From contig CAWVIZ010000011.1 of assembly GCA_963929535.1 (NCBI GenBank), positions 62,001 to 126,000 of the forward strand: a stretch of 64,000 nt of DNA. Reading direction: 5' to 3'. The notes beneath the pieces were generated by a model. That model was not told the DNA's origin. It saw only the letters and a list, made by a program, of their open reading frames with translations, and made no database searches. The translations under genes were made by a program, and so were the position numbers. Each line of letters begins with the position of its first letter. The first letter of the stretch is position 1. Of the stretch, positions 8,559 to 16,596 are shown piece after piece. This stretch comes from Pullilachnospira sp963929535. GTDB taxonomy: Bacteria; Bacillota; Clostridia; Lachnospirales; Lachnospiraceae.

Positions 8559-9482
8559 ATGGAGATCAGACCATGGACTTATGAGGAATTTCCGGAGCTG
8601 ACAGAAGAGGTGAAGGGAGCGGTGCGGATAAAGACCACGGGAGACGAGGTGGGAATCCTGTATCACCATGATGTGGTTTACGGGGAGGTGGACGGCAGAA
8701 AGCTGCATCTGCAGATCATGGAGCCATTTACCAGAAACAGCCCGGACCGGAAGTGGCCTGCCCTGGTATTTGTGCAGGGTTCTGCCTGGATGGAGCAGAA
8801 TGTGTACAAATCCTGTGCCATGATGGGAAATCTGGTGCGGAGAGGCTATGTGGTGGCAGTGGTGCAGTACCGCCATTCCGGCATCGCGCCGTTTCCCGCC
8901 CAGGTTCAGGATACCAGGAATGCCGTACGGTTCGTCCGGAGCCGGGGAGAGGCGTATCATGCGGATACGGAGAAGATCTTTGTGGGCGGCTGTTCTTCCG
9001 GAGGTCATGCGGCTTTGTTCAGCGTACTGGCAGAGGAGGAAACGGATATGGACAGATCCTTATATCCCGGTGTATCCGCCCGGGTATGCGGTGTGCTGGA
9101 TTATTACGGGGCGGTGAATCTTTTGATGGAAGAAGGGTTCCCCTCCACGGAGAATCACCATCTTCCGGACAGCCCGGAAGGGATGGAAATGGGAGGAAAA
9201 GATCTGAGAAAGGACCGGAAGCTGGCAGAAAGGGGAACGGTGGAATGCTATATTGCAGAGGATACGGTCATTCCTCCCGTCATGATCATCCATGGAACAA
9301 AGGACCGGACTGTTTCCGTACAGCAGAGCATTTCCCTTTTCCGGAAGCTGGAGGCCTGCCGGAAACCGGCCAGGCTGTATCTGCTGGAAGGGGCTGATCA
9401 CGGAGGCGGAGAATTCTGGACAGAGGAAGTCTGCGGGCTGGCAGATGCTTTTATGAGGGAAATCTGTACAGATATGGGTTGA
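8559..9482 (+). CDS. Alpha/beta-hydrolase, acetyl-esterase-like
   Basis: Probable carboxylesterase of the acetyl esterase/BD-FAE type, acting on small acyl or acetyl esters, often from plant polysaccharides. The nucleophile elbow GCSSGG gives Ser146, KDRTVS gives Asp249 and GADHGG gives His281: a complete triad. An oxyanion segment VFVQGSAW lies near residue 70. No signal peptide is visible, so it is likely cytoplasmic. 307 residues. The start has GGGAGAGG upstream. It stands alone; its stop codon overlaps the -35 box of the purE promoter. The natural substrate is unknown. Confidence 0.75.
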   Translation: MEIRPWTYEEFPELTEEVKGAVRIKTTGDEVGILYHHDVVYGEVDGRKLHLQIMEPFTRNSPDRKWPALVFVQGSAWMEQNVYKSCAMMGNLVRRGYVVAVVQYRHSGIAPFPAQVQDTRNAVRFVRSRGEAYHADTEKIFVGGCSSGGHAALFSVLAEEETDMDRSLYPGVSARVCGVLDYYGAVNLLMEEGFPSTENHHLPDSPEGMEMGGKDLRKDRKLAERGTVECYIAEDTVIPPVMIIHGTKDRTVSVQQSISLFRKLEACRKPARLYLLEGADHGGGEFWTEEVCGLADAFMREICTDMG

Positions 9483-9507
9483 CAAGCGTCACGCCTGTTA
9501 GTATGAT
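9479..9507 (+). promoter_or_regulatory. Strong sigma-A promoter of the pur operon
   Basis: TTGACA (9479-9484), a 17-base spacer and TATGAT (9502-9507) are near consensus. The -35 box overlaps the stop codon of the esterase gene. The AT-rich leader has an 8-bp inverted repeat (9513-9520 with 9538-9545). I see no purine riboswitch core. Confidence 0.85.
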
Positions 9508-9586
9508 TACTAATAAGTAGAGATTGATTCATTAATACTACTTATAAGTTAAACTAATGAGTATTTATGAGCAAAGGAGACAAACA

Positions 9587-10090
9587 ATGGCAAAAGTAGG
9601 AATTGTTATGGGAAGCGACTCAGATATGCCGGTGATGAGCAAAGCGGCGGATATCCTGGAGAAGTTCGGTATCGAGTATGAGATGAAGATCATCTCCGCT
9701 CACAGAGAGCCGGACGTATTTTTTGAGTATGCCAGATCCGCGGAGGAAAAAGGCTTTAAGGTGATCATCGCCGGAGCAGGTATGGCAGCGCATCTGCCGG
9801 GGATGTGCGCGGCGATCTTCCCCATGCCGGTGATCGGTATCCCGATGCATACCACTTCTCTGGGAGGAAGAGATTCCCTGTACTCCATCGTTCAGATGCC
9901 CACAGGAATCCCGGTGGCCACGGTGGCTATCAACGGCGGAGCCAATGCGGGGATCCTGGCGGCCAAGATCCTGGCCACCTCTGATCCCCAGCTGCTTCAG
10001 AAACTGAAGGACTATTCCCTGGAGATGAAGGAGCAGGTGGAGGCCAAGGATCAGAAGCTTCAGGAAGTGGGATATAAAAATTACAGATAA
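9587..10090 (+). CDS. purE: 5-(carboxyamino)imidazole ribonucleotide mutase PurE
   Basis: Purine biosynthesis enzyme that moves the carboxylate of N5-CAIR to C4, giving CAIR; class I by its motifs. Visible motifs are MGSDSDMPVM near the N-terminus, IISAHREP, AGMAAHLPGM and SIVQMPTGIPVATVAI. The start at 9587 has AAAGGAG eight bases upstream; an in-frame ATG at 9557 lacks one. 167 residues, normal for PurE. It is the first gene of purE-purM-purN-purD. No purK is present in this window, so the carboxylation partner must be elsewhere if the enzyme uses N5-CAIR. Confidence 0.95.
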   Translation: MAKVGIVMGSDSDMPVMSKAADILEKFGIEYEMKIISAHREPDVFFEYARSAEEKGFKVIIAGAGMAAHLPGMCAAIFPMPVIGIPMHTTSLGGRDSLYSIVQMPTGIPVATVAINGGANAGILAAKILATSDPQLLQKLKDYSLEMKEQVEAKDQKLQEVGYKNYR

Positions 10091-10195
10091 GATGGCAGCC
10101 GGGCCTTCCGGAGATACTGTCGCGGAAGAATGCAGAACAGCGGAAGGCCAAACTGCTGCGGAAGTTCAGAACTCATAAAAACACGGAGGATGAAG

Positions 10196-11221
10196 ATGGA
10201 TTACAAGAAAGCTGGAGTAGATATTGAGGCTGGATACAGATCAGTGGAGCTGATGAAGGAGCATGTGAAGAAGACCATGCGCCAGGAAGTGCTGGGCGGC
10301 CTGGGAGGATTTTCCGGGGCTTTTTCTCTGGCAAAGATCAAAGAGATGGAGGAGCCGGTGCTTCTGTCAGGAACGGATGGATGCGGGACCAAGGTAAAGC
10401 TGGCCATGGTGCTGGACAAGCATGATACCATCGGTATCGACGCGGTGGCCATGTGTGTCAACGATATTGCCTGCGCAGGCGGAGAGCCGCTGTTCTTCCT
10501 GGATTACATTGCCTGCGGAAAGAATTATCCGGAGAAGATCGCTGATATCGTGAAAGGCGTGGCGGAGGGCTGCCTGCAGTCCGGCGCGGCGCTGATCGGA
10601 GGAGAGACGGCGGAGCATCCGGGACTGATGGCTGAGGATGAGTATGATCTGGCGGGATTTGCCGTGGGTGTCTGCGACAAAAAGGATATGATCACCGGAG
10701 AGAACCTGAAGGCAGGGGATGTGCTGATCGGGCTGGCTTCCTCCGGGGTGCACAGCAATGGATTTTCTCTGGTAAGAAAGATTTTTGAGATGACCAGGGA
10801 ATCTCTGGAGACGTATTATCCGGAACTGGGATGTACTCTGGGTGAGGCTCTTCTGGCGCCCACCAAGATCTATGTGAAGGCGCTGAAGAGCGTGAAAGAA
10901 GCGGGAGTTGTGATCAAAGCCTGCAGCCATATCACCGGGGGAGGATTTTACGAGAATATTCCCCGTATGCTGAAGGACGGCGTAAAGGCTGTGGTGGAAA
11001 AAGACAGCTACCCTGTTCCGCCTCTGTTTGAACTGATGGCCAGAAAGGGCAATGTGGAAGAGCAGATGATGTATAATACCTACAATATGGGGCTGGGTAT
11101 GATCGTGGCAGTGGATCCGGCGGATGTGGAGAAGACCATGGAGGCCGTCCGCGCGGCCGGCGAGACCCCCTATGTGGTGGGAAGGATCGAGAACGGCGAA
11201 AAGGGAGTGGAATTATGCTGA
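10196..11221 (+). CDS. purM: Phosphoribosylformylglycinamidine cyclo-ligase (AIR synthetase)
   Basis: Closes the imidazole ring of FGAM to give AIR using ATP. Typical PurM signatures are DYKKAGVDIEAG at the N-terminus, LLSGTDGCGTKVKLA, GIDAVAMCVNDI and LIGGETAEHPG. The Gly-rich ASSGVHSNGFSLVR and HITGGGFYENIPR segments follow. Two ATGs lie six bases apart; the one at 10190 touches GGAGG, while 10196 has it at proper spacing, so I chose 10196 (341 residues). The end overlaps purN by seven bases, which suggests translational coupling. Confidence 0.96.
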   Translation: MDYKKAGVDIEAGYRSVELMKEHVKKTMRQEVLGGLGGFSGAFSLAKIKEMEEPVLLSGTDGCGTKVKLAMVLDKHDTIGIDAVAMCVNDIACAGGEPLFFLDYIACGKNYPEKIADIVKGVAEGCLQSGAALIGGETAEHPGLMAEDEYDLAGFAVGVCDKKDMITGENLKAGDVLIGLASSGVHSNGFSLVRKIFEMTRESLETYYPELGCTLGEALLAPTKIYVKALKSVKEAGVVIKACSHITGGGFYENIPRMLKDGVKAVVEKDSYPVPPLFELMARKGNVEEQMMYNTYNMGLGMIVAVDPADVEKTMEAVRAAGETPYVVGRIENGEKGVELC

Positions 11222-11838
11222 AAATGGCGGTGCTGGTTTCCGGCGGCGGAACCAATCTGCAGGCGATCATTGACGCCATCGACAGCGGAAGGATCACAAA
11301 CGCTGAGATTTCCGTGGTGATCAGCAACAATGCGGGCGCCTATGCTCTGGAACGGGCAAAGAAGCACGGTATCCAGGCCAGATGTATTTCTCCCCGGCAG
11401 TTTGAGGACCGGACGGCGTTCAACGAAGCGCTTTTGGCCGCTATCCAGTCCTTCCAGGTGGATCTTGTGGTCCTGGCAGGCTGTCTGGTGGTGATCCCGG
11501 AGATCATGGTGAAGGCATATCCCAACCGGATCATCAATATCCATCCGGCGCTGCTCCCGTCTTTTGGCGGAACCGGATACTATGGGCTGAAGGTTCATGA
11601 GGCGGCGCTGGCCCGGGGGGTAAAGGTAACGGGAGCTACCGTTCATTTTGTGGACGAGGGAACGGATACCGGCCCGATCATCCTGCAGAAGGCAGTGGAG
11701 ATCAGAGAGGATGATACTCCCCAGAGCCTGCAGCGGCGGGTGATGGAGGAGGCCGAGTGGGTGATCATGCCCCAGGCCATTGATATGATCGCCAATGACA
11801 GGATCCAGGTGGTGGACGGGATCGTGAGAAGAAAATAG
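11215..11838 (+). CDS. purN: Phosphoribosylglycinamide formyltransferase (GAR transformylase)
   Basis: Transfers a formyl group from 10-formyltetrahydrofolate to GAR. The N-terminal VLVSGGGTNLQAIID loop binds phosphate. The catalytic Asn and His are in NIHPALLPSFGG, and the catalytic Asp is in HFVDEGTDTGPI. About 207 residues, normal length. It overlaps purM by seven bases and is followed by purD after a 74-base gap. The folate cofactor links it to folC further along, though the two are not in one operon. Confidence 0.95.
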   Translation: MLKMAVLVSGGGTNLQAIIDAIDSGRITNAEISVVISNNAGAYALERAKKHGIQARCISPRQFEDRTAFNEALLAAIQSFQVDLVVLAGCLVVIPEIMVKAYPNRIINIHPALLPSFGGTGYYGLKVHEAALARGVKVTGATVHFVDEGTDTGPIILQKAVEIREDDTPQSLQRRVMEEAEWVIMPQAIDMIANDRIQVVDGIVRRK

Positions 11839-11912
11839 AAAGTCTGTGTGCGGGCCGCTGAATGAGGCCCGCGGACCAGCATATACGAAACAGTCGAAAG
11901 GATGAAACAGGG

Positions 11913-13184
11913 ATGAAAGTTTTAATCGTTGGAAGCGGCGGAAGAGAGCACGCCATTGCCTGGAAGGTGGCGCAGAGCCCCAGAGTGGAGAAGATTTACT
12001 GCGCGCCGGGCAATGCCGGGATCGGAGAGTATGCCCAGTGTGTGGATATCGGGGCCATGGAGTTTGAAAAGCTGGCGGCCTTCGCGAAAGAGGAACAGAT
12101 CGACCTGACGGTGATCGGTATGGATGATCCTCTGGTGGGCGGCATCGTGGACGTGTTTGAAAAGGAAGGTCTGCGGGTGTTCGGACCCAGAAAGAATGCG
12201 GCTATCCTGGAAGGCTCCAAGGCATTTTCCAAGGATCTGATGAAAAAGTACGGGATCCCTACAGCGGCTTATGAGAACTTCAGTGATCCCGGGGAGGCCC
12301 TTTCCTATCTGGAAAAGGCCAGCTTCCCCATCGTGCTGAAGGCAGACGGACTGGCGCTGGGCAAGGGTGTTCTGATCTGCAGCACCCTGGAGGAAGCCAG
12401 GGACGGCGTGCGTCAGATCATGGAGGACAAAAAGTTCGGAAGTGCCGGAAATACCATGGTGATCGAGGAGTTTATGACCGGACGGGAGGTATCCGTGCTG
12501 ACATTTGTGGACGGAAAGACCATCAAGACCATGACTTCCGCTCAGGATCACAAGAGAGCCATGGATGGAGATCAGGGATTGAATACCGGAGGAATGGGAA
12601 CCTTTTCTCCCAGCCCCTTCTATACGCCTGAGGTGGATGAATTCTGTAAGAAATACATCTACCAGCCCACGGTGGACGCTATGGCAAAAGAAGGACGTCC
12701 CTTCCAGGGAGTGATCTTCTTCGGTCTGATGCTGACAGCGGACGGACCCAAGGTGCTGGAGTACAACGCCCGGTTCGGAGATCCGGAGGCCCAGGTAGTC
12801 CTGCCCAGGATGAAGAACGATATCGTGGATGTGTTTGAAGCATGCATTGACGGTACGCTGGATCAGGTGGATCTGCAGTTTGAGGACAATGCGGCAGTCT
12901 GTGTGGTGCTGGCGTCCGATGGATATCCTGTTTCCTATGAGAAGGGATTCCCCATTTCCGGTCTGGAAAACTTTAAGGACCGGGAGGGATACTATGTATT
13001 CCATGCCGGAACCAAGGAGAAGGACGGCCGGATCGTCACCAACGGCGGCCGGGTGCTGGGCGTGGTGGCCAAGGGAGAGGATCTGAAGAGAGCCAGAGCC
13101 AACGCCTACGAAGCCATTAAGCTGGTGGATTTTGAAAATAAGTACTATCGGCATGATATTGGAAAGGCCATTGACGAAGCGTAA
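11913..13184 (+). CDS. purD: Phosphoribosylamine-glycine ligase (GAR synthetase)
   Basis: ATP-grasp ligase joining phosphoribosylamine and glycine. The N-terminus VLIVGSGGREHAIAW is diagnostic, as are APGNAGI, VLKADGLALGKGV, the metal-binding PKVLEYNARFGDPE, and the GGRVLGVV end of the C-domain. The start at 11913 is supported by GAAAGGA upstream and by homology to the MKVLIVGSGGREHA start. An in-frame ATG at 11862 adds 17 unlikely residues. 423 residues, full length. It is the last gene of the pur cluster; a long hairpin follows. Confidence 0.96.
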   Translation: MKVLIVGSGGREHAIAWKVAQSPRVEKIYCAPGNAGIGEYAQCVDIGAMEFEKLAAFAKEEQIDLTVIGMDDPLVGGIVDVFEKEGLRVFGPRKNAAILEGSKAFSKDLMKKYGIPTAAYENFSDPGEALSYLEKASFPIVLKADGLALGKGVLICSTLEEARDGVRQIMEDKKFGSAGNTMVIEEFMTGREVSVLTFVDGKTIKTMTSAQDHKRAMDGDQGLNTGGMGTFSPSPFYTPEVDEFCKKYIYQPTVDAMAKEGRPFQGVIFFGLMLTADGPKVLEYNARFGDPEAQVVLPRMKNDIVDVFEACIDGTLDQVDLQFEDNAAVCVVLASDGYPVSYEKGFPISGLENFKDREGYYVFHAGTKEKDGRIVTNGGRVLGVVAKGEDLKRARANAYEAIKLVDFENKYYRHDIGKAIDEA

Positions 13185-13193
13185 GCAAATAGA

Positions 13194-13248
13194 GGCAAAA
13201 GGGAATCTCCCGCAAGAGGTATGCTCTTCCGGGAGATTCCCCTTTGCC
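13194..13248 (+). terminator. Long hairpin after purD
   Basis: GGCAAAAGGGAATCTCCCG pairs with CGGGAGATTCCCCTTTGCC around an inner GCAAGAG/CTCTTC helix. The stem is long but the T-run is short, so it may be a weak or partial terminator between purD and the acetyltransferase gene. Confidence 0.6.
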
Positions 13249-13277
13249 CGCGGGACAGAAGAATGGAGAAAACGATC

Positions 13278-13904
13278 ATGAACGAAGAGATACAGATCCG
13301 CGTCGCCCGGCCTAAGGACGCCAAAAAGCTGCTGGAAATTTATGCGCCATATGTGAAGAAGACCGTGATCACTTTTGAATATGAGATTCCCAGCGTTTGG
13401 GAGTTTGAGAACAGGATCCGGAATACCCTGAAAAAATATCCCTATCTTGTGGCGGAGCAAAACGGAGAGGTCCTGGGTTATGTTTATACAGGTCCCTTTG
13501 TGGGACGGGCGGCCTATCAGTGGGGAGCGGAGCTGTCCATCTATCTGAAGGAGAACAGGAGAAGGCAGGGGATCGGAAGACGGCTTTATCACGCTGTGGA
13601 AGAGATATCAAAGGCCCAGAACATCCTGAATCTGAATGCCTGCATCGGGTATCCGGAGGTGGAGGATGAATATCTTACCAAGAACAGCGCCCAGTTCCAT
13701 GCCCATCTGGGTTACCGGATGGTGGGCGGATTCCGGAAGTGCGGATACAAATTCGGCAGATGGTACAACATGGTCTGGATGGAAAAGCTGATCGGAGAGC
13801 ATCCGGAGCATCCGGCCCCGGTGATCCCATTTCCCCAGCTGGATGGGAGCGTGCTGGAACGGCTGGGGATCGCTGCGGGCAGACAGGAAGAAAAGGAAAA
13901 ATAG
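13278..13904 (+). CDS. GNAT N-acetyltransferase, phosphinothricin acetyltransferase-like
   Basis: Acetyl-CoA-dependent N-acyltransferase resembling the PAT/Bar and YwnH group. Visible features are ITFEYEIPSVWEF near residue 25, YLVAEQNGEVLGYVYTGPF, and the acetyl-CoA motif A segment RRRQGIGRRLY. The C-terminal part reads FHAHLGYRMVGGF and then KFGRWYNMVWMEK, as in PAT-like enzymes. I chose the ATG at 13278 because GGAGA lies eight bases upstream; 13263 is the alternative. The tail after residue 175 is Pro-rich and not part of the fold. The real substrate is unknown; activity on phosphinothricin should not be assumed. Confidence 0.8.
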   Translation: MNEEIQIRVARPKDAKKLLEIYAPYVKKTVITFEYEIPSVWEFENRIRNTLKKYPYLVAEQNGEVLGYVYTGPFVGRAAYQWGAELSIYLKENRRRQGIGRRLYHAVEEISKAQNILNLNACIGYPEVEDEYLTKNSAQFHAHLGYRMVGGFRKCGYKFGRWYNMVWMEKLIGEHPEHPAPVIPFPQLDGSVLERLGIAAGRQEEKEK

Positions 13905-13917
13905 ATCCCGGACAGAG

Positions 13918-13969
13918 AAACAGAGACAGGCCGGATGCCGCCGAGGCTATCCGGGCCTGTCTCTGTTTT
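13918..13969 (+). terminator. Terminator after the GNAT gene, possibly bidirectional
   Basis: AACAGAGACAGGC with an inner CGGAT/ATCCG helix pairs with GCCTGTCTCTGTT, followed by TTTT-type sequence. It lies between two convergent genes and may serve both. Confidence 0.8.
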
Positions 13970-14116
13970 GGCGGGATATGCCCGGCAGGCTGCTGCCATG
14001 CCTGTATGAGAGCATTTGCCGTAAGCTGTCCCCAGTATCGCACGATCGGTCGGACAAGGAAAGGGATTTCCCCTGTCCGATCCCCGGCCAGGGGCATGTC
14101 CGCGAAAGCAGAGGGT

Positions 14117-15142
14117 TCAGTACTCGCCAGTGGCCTGATGATACGCTTCACTGGCGGATTCGCTCCAGGAGGTTTTGTCTGCGGCGGTCACCTGGCCGGT
14201 GGTCATGTCCACCGCGTAGAAATTCAGGATGGAGGTATTGTCCAGCTGATTTCCGGAGGAATCGTAGTGCTCCTGATAGTATACGAAAAGCTGGCATCTG
14301 CCGTTTTCGGAGACCCGGTCGTAGACCAGAGTTTCCCTGGCGGTCACATCCTGTTCCTGAAAAACCGTGTCATAGGTATCCAGAACGATGTACAGATTCC
14401 CTTTGGCGTTGTACGTCTCCTGGTAGGTTTTCCCTTCCTGCTGAAATACGGCCTCATAGACTGTCCGGGCGGCATTTTCCGGGATGGAAAGATCGGAGGT
14501 ATCGCCGGCATCGGAAGACGGATTGCTGTCCGGAACAGGGGAGTTTCCGGCATCAGGATTCCCGGAGGGGGAGGTGCTGCCGGCATCGGGATTCCCGGAG
14601 GGAAAGGTGCTGTCGGCATCGGAATCTCCGGATGAATCATCCTCTCCGGTGGAGGAAAAACCGGATGAAGGGAGGTCTTCATAGCGGCCGTCTGTGTCGG
14701 AAGCGGCATCGGTGAGGGGCCTTCTGGCGAAGAAGGAGTAACGGGAACAGTAGTACCAGGTGTTGGTGGGAAAACTGTTGGTATATACCTTCAGATAGCC
14801 GGAATCCAGAGCTTCCTCCTGGGGTGCGGTGAGGAGCCTTATAAATCCCAGAAATCCCATCAGACATACGGCCGCCAGCAGATAGATAACAAATACGATC
14901 ACACAGAAGGTCCGGAAAGCTTTCCCGGGGAAACGGGCCTTCAGATGGCGGTAAAGGGCCAGGAGAAGAACGGCTCCTGCGGGAAACGGGAGGATATAGA
15001 TCCAGAAAAATCCCAGGGCAGACACCCAGGACCGGTATTCCAGCCCATGCTGATCAAGCACTGCCTGTCCCAGAAGATAGACAGCCAGTACAAAAAAGTA
15101 AAGGATCACAGAAGGCACAAGGATCTTTAATGGGCGTTTCAT
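14117..15142 (-). CDS. Hypothetical membrane protein with Ser/Asp/Pro-rich linker
   Basis: I do not recognise the family. The first 115 residues hold three hydrophobic segments: near 8-26, around 45-68 and around 82-105. Then comes a soluble part with WYYCSRYSFF and a low-complexity linker containing 11-residue repeats (PSGNPDAGSTS type). A C-terminal domain of about 130 residues begins at ENAARTVYEAVFQQ. The start at 15142 has AAGGAGTT upstream; longer in-frame starts run through the degraded repeat in the intergenic region. The soluble domain is probably outside the cell. It stands alone, convergent with the GNAT gene and divergent from the dgt-like gene. Confidence 0.6.
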   Translation of the reverse strand: MKRPLKILVPSVILYFFVLAVYLLGQAVLDQHGLEYRSWVSALGFFWIYILPFPAGAVLLLALYRHLKARFPGKAFRTFCVIVFVIYLLAAVCLMGFLGFIRLLTAPQEEALDSGYLKVYTNSFPTNTWYYCSRYSFFARRPLTDAASDTDGRYEDLPSSGFSSTGEDDSSGDSDADSTFPSGNPDAGSTSPSGNPDAGNSPVPDSNPSSDAGDTSDLSIPENAARTVYEAVFQQEGKTYQETYNAKGNLYIVLDTYDTVFQEQDVTARETLVYDRVSENGRCQLFVYYQEHYDSSGNQLDNTSILNFYAVDMTTGQVTAADKTSWSESASEAYHQATGEY

Positions 15143-15272
15143 GAAGAACTCCTTTCCCGGCTGCCGGACAGCAGAAAGACAGTTTTGGAGAGCGGCGGCC
15201 GTATGCAGCGGATTTTGGCAATGGCTTCTGTGGCCTATCATAACACATTTGGCTGAACTGTTGCAAAAAATT

Positions 15273-15335
15273 GTTACGTTCAGCCTTCCGGCTTCACTGT
15301 AACAAATGAATACACACAGAATGCTGAACAGATGC
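15273..15335 (-). repeat. Degenerate copy of the small hairpin element family (copy C)
   Basis: The first 31 bases (15273-15303) are the reverse complement of the tail hairpin of the intact element at 30618-30760, with GTTAC and GTAAC ends. Similarity continues through CAAATG and CACACAG. It ends in GCTGAACAGATGC, resembling a truncated head. A half copy, GGCTGAACTGTTGC, lies at 15251-15264. The flanks are A-runs. Apart from this and the hairpin at 15395, the 337-base gap shows nothing I recognise. Confidence 0.55.
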
Positions 15336-15394
15336 AAAAAAAATACTTTCAGGGAAGGAAAACGGGAAGATGCGCGGAATATAACTGATAGAGG

Positions 15395-15427
15395 GTGTAA
15401 AAGCCTGCCATCGGCAGTCTTTTGCAC
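15395..15427. other. Strong hairpin upstream of the dgt-like gene
   Basis: GTGTAAAAGCCTGCC, an ATC loop and GGCAGTCTTTTGCAC pair over 15 positions with one mismatch. It is 53 bases before the gene start and has no T-run. It could be an operator or a leader structure. Confidence 0.5.
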
Positions 15428-15479
15428 AGTTAAATGAGACAGGGAGAAGCAGCGCGCATCGGACGGGAGGTGTGTACGG

Positions 15480-16487
15480 ATGAATATACGGGAGAGCTCA
15501 GAGGAAAAGGAATATCTGAACCTCAGTCCCTTTGCGGCCCACAGCCGGGATTCCAGAGGGAGAAAGAGACCGGAGCAGGAGTGTGATATCAGAACCTGCT
15601 ACCAGCGGGACAGAGACAGGATCATCCATTCCAAAGCCTTTCGGAGACTGAAGGATAAGACCCAGGTGTTTCTGGCTGCCCAGGGAGATCATTACAGGAC
15701 CAGGCTGACCCATACTCTGGAGGTTTCCCAGACGGCCAGAACAGTGGCCAAGGCTCTGGAACTGAATGAGGATCTGGTGGAAGCCATTGCTCTGGGCCAT
15801 GATCTGGGGCATACGCCCTTCGGTCATTCCGGGGAGGCGGCGCTGGATGAGGTATGCCCGCTGGGCTTTGCCCATTATAAGCAGAGCGTCCGGGTGGTGG
15901 ATCTGCTGGAGAAAAACGGAGAGGGGCTGAACCTTTCCTGGGAGGTAAGGGACGGGATCCTGAATCACCGGACGGCCGGTTCTCCCGCCACGCTGGAGGG
16001 CCAGGTGGTGCGGTACTGCGATAAGATTTCTTATATCCATCACGATATGGACGACGCGGAGCGTGCGGGGATCTTCAGTGAGGACGATATTCCCATCACG
16101 CTCCGGGTGGTGCTGGGGGAGTCCTGCAGGGAGCGGCTGAACACCATGATCCATGATATTGTTACCAACAGCTACGGGAAGGACCGGGTGCAGATGTCTC
16201 CCGAGACGGAGGAAGCCATGCGGATGCTGAGAAAGCTGATGTTCCAGAATGTTTATCGGAATCCGGAGGCCAAAAAGGAGGAGGGACGGGCCAAACGGAT
16301 GCTCCAGGAAATGTATGCCTACTACTGCAAGAACCCCGATGCCATGTCCAGAGAATACCGGGAACTGATCCACAGGGGAGAAGCGCTGGAGCGGGTGGTC
16401 TGCGATTATATCTCCGGTATGACGGATCAGTATTCCATGGCAAAATTCCGGGAAATTTTTATGCCTGCTGCCTGGGCGGTGTACTGA
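15480..16487 (+). CDS. dGTPase-like HD-domain triphosphohydrolase
   Basis: HD-superfamily protein of the Dgt type 2 group, expected to hydrolyse deoxynucleoside triphosphates. The N-terminus shows SRGRKRPEQECDIRTCYQRD and HSKAFRRLKDKTQVF. The metal ligands are in RLTHTLEVSQ and in ALGHDLGHTPFGHSGE, and the distal Asp is in VRYCDKISYIHHDMDD. The start has GGGAGGTG eight bases upstream. 335 residues, normal. It lies directly before dnaG, an arrangement common in clostridia, which suggests a link between dNTP control and replication initiation. Confidence 0.88.
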   Translation: MNIRESSEEKEYLNLSPFAAHSRDSRGRKRPEQECDIRTCYQRDRDRIIHSKAFRRLKDKTQVFLAAQGDHYRTRLTHTLEVSQTARTVAKALELNEDLVEAIALGHDLGHTPFGHSGEAALDEVCPLGFAHYKQSVRVVDLLEKNGEGLNLSWEVRDGILNHRTAGSPATLEGQVVRYCDKISYIHHDMDDAERAGIFSEDDIPITLRVVLGESCRERLNTMIHDIVTNSYGKDRVQMSPETEEAMRMLRKLMFQNVYRNPEAKKEEGRAKRMLQEMYAYYCKNPDAMSREYRELIHRGEALERVVCDYISGMTDQYSMAKFREIFMPAAWAVY

Positions 16488-16596
16488 GGACAGCGGGTCC
16501 GAAAAGGGCAGGCAAAGGTTTCCGGGCAAAAAGAAAAAAAGAAAAAAGGAAATTGAGGGCGGATGAGGAATATATATACGGAGGGAGAAGGAATAG

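Noticed and set aside
9508..9586. Purine riboswitch before purE
   Set aside because: The leader is AT-rich with one short inverted repeat and no purine aptamer core.
13278..13904. Herbicide (phosphinothricin) resistance gene
   Set aside because: The family match is to a broad GNAT subgroup; many members act on other amines, so only the family is called.
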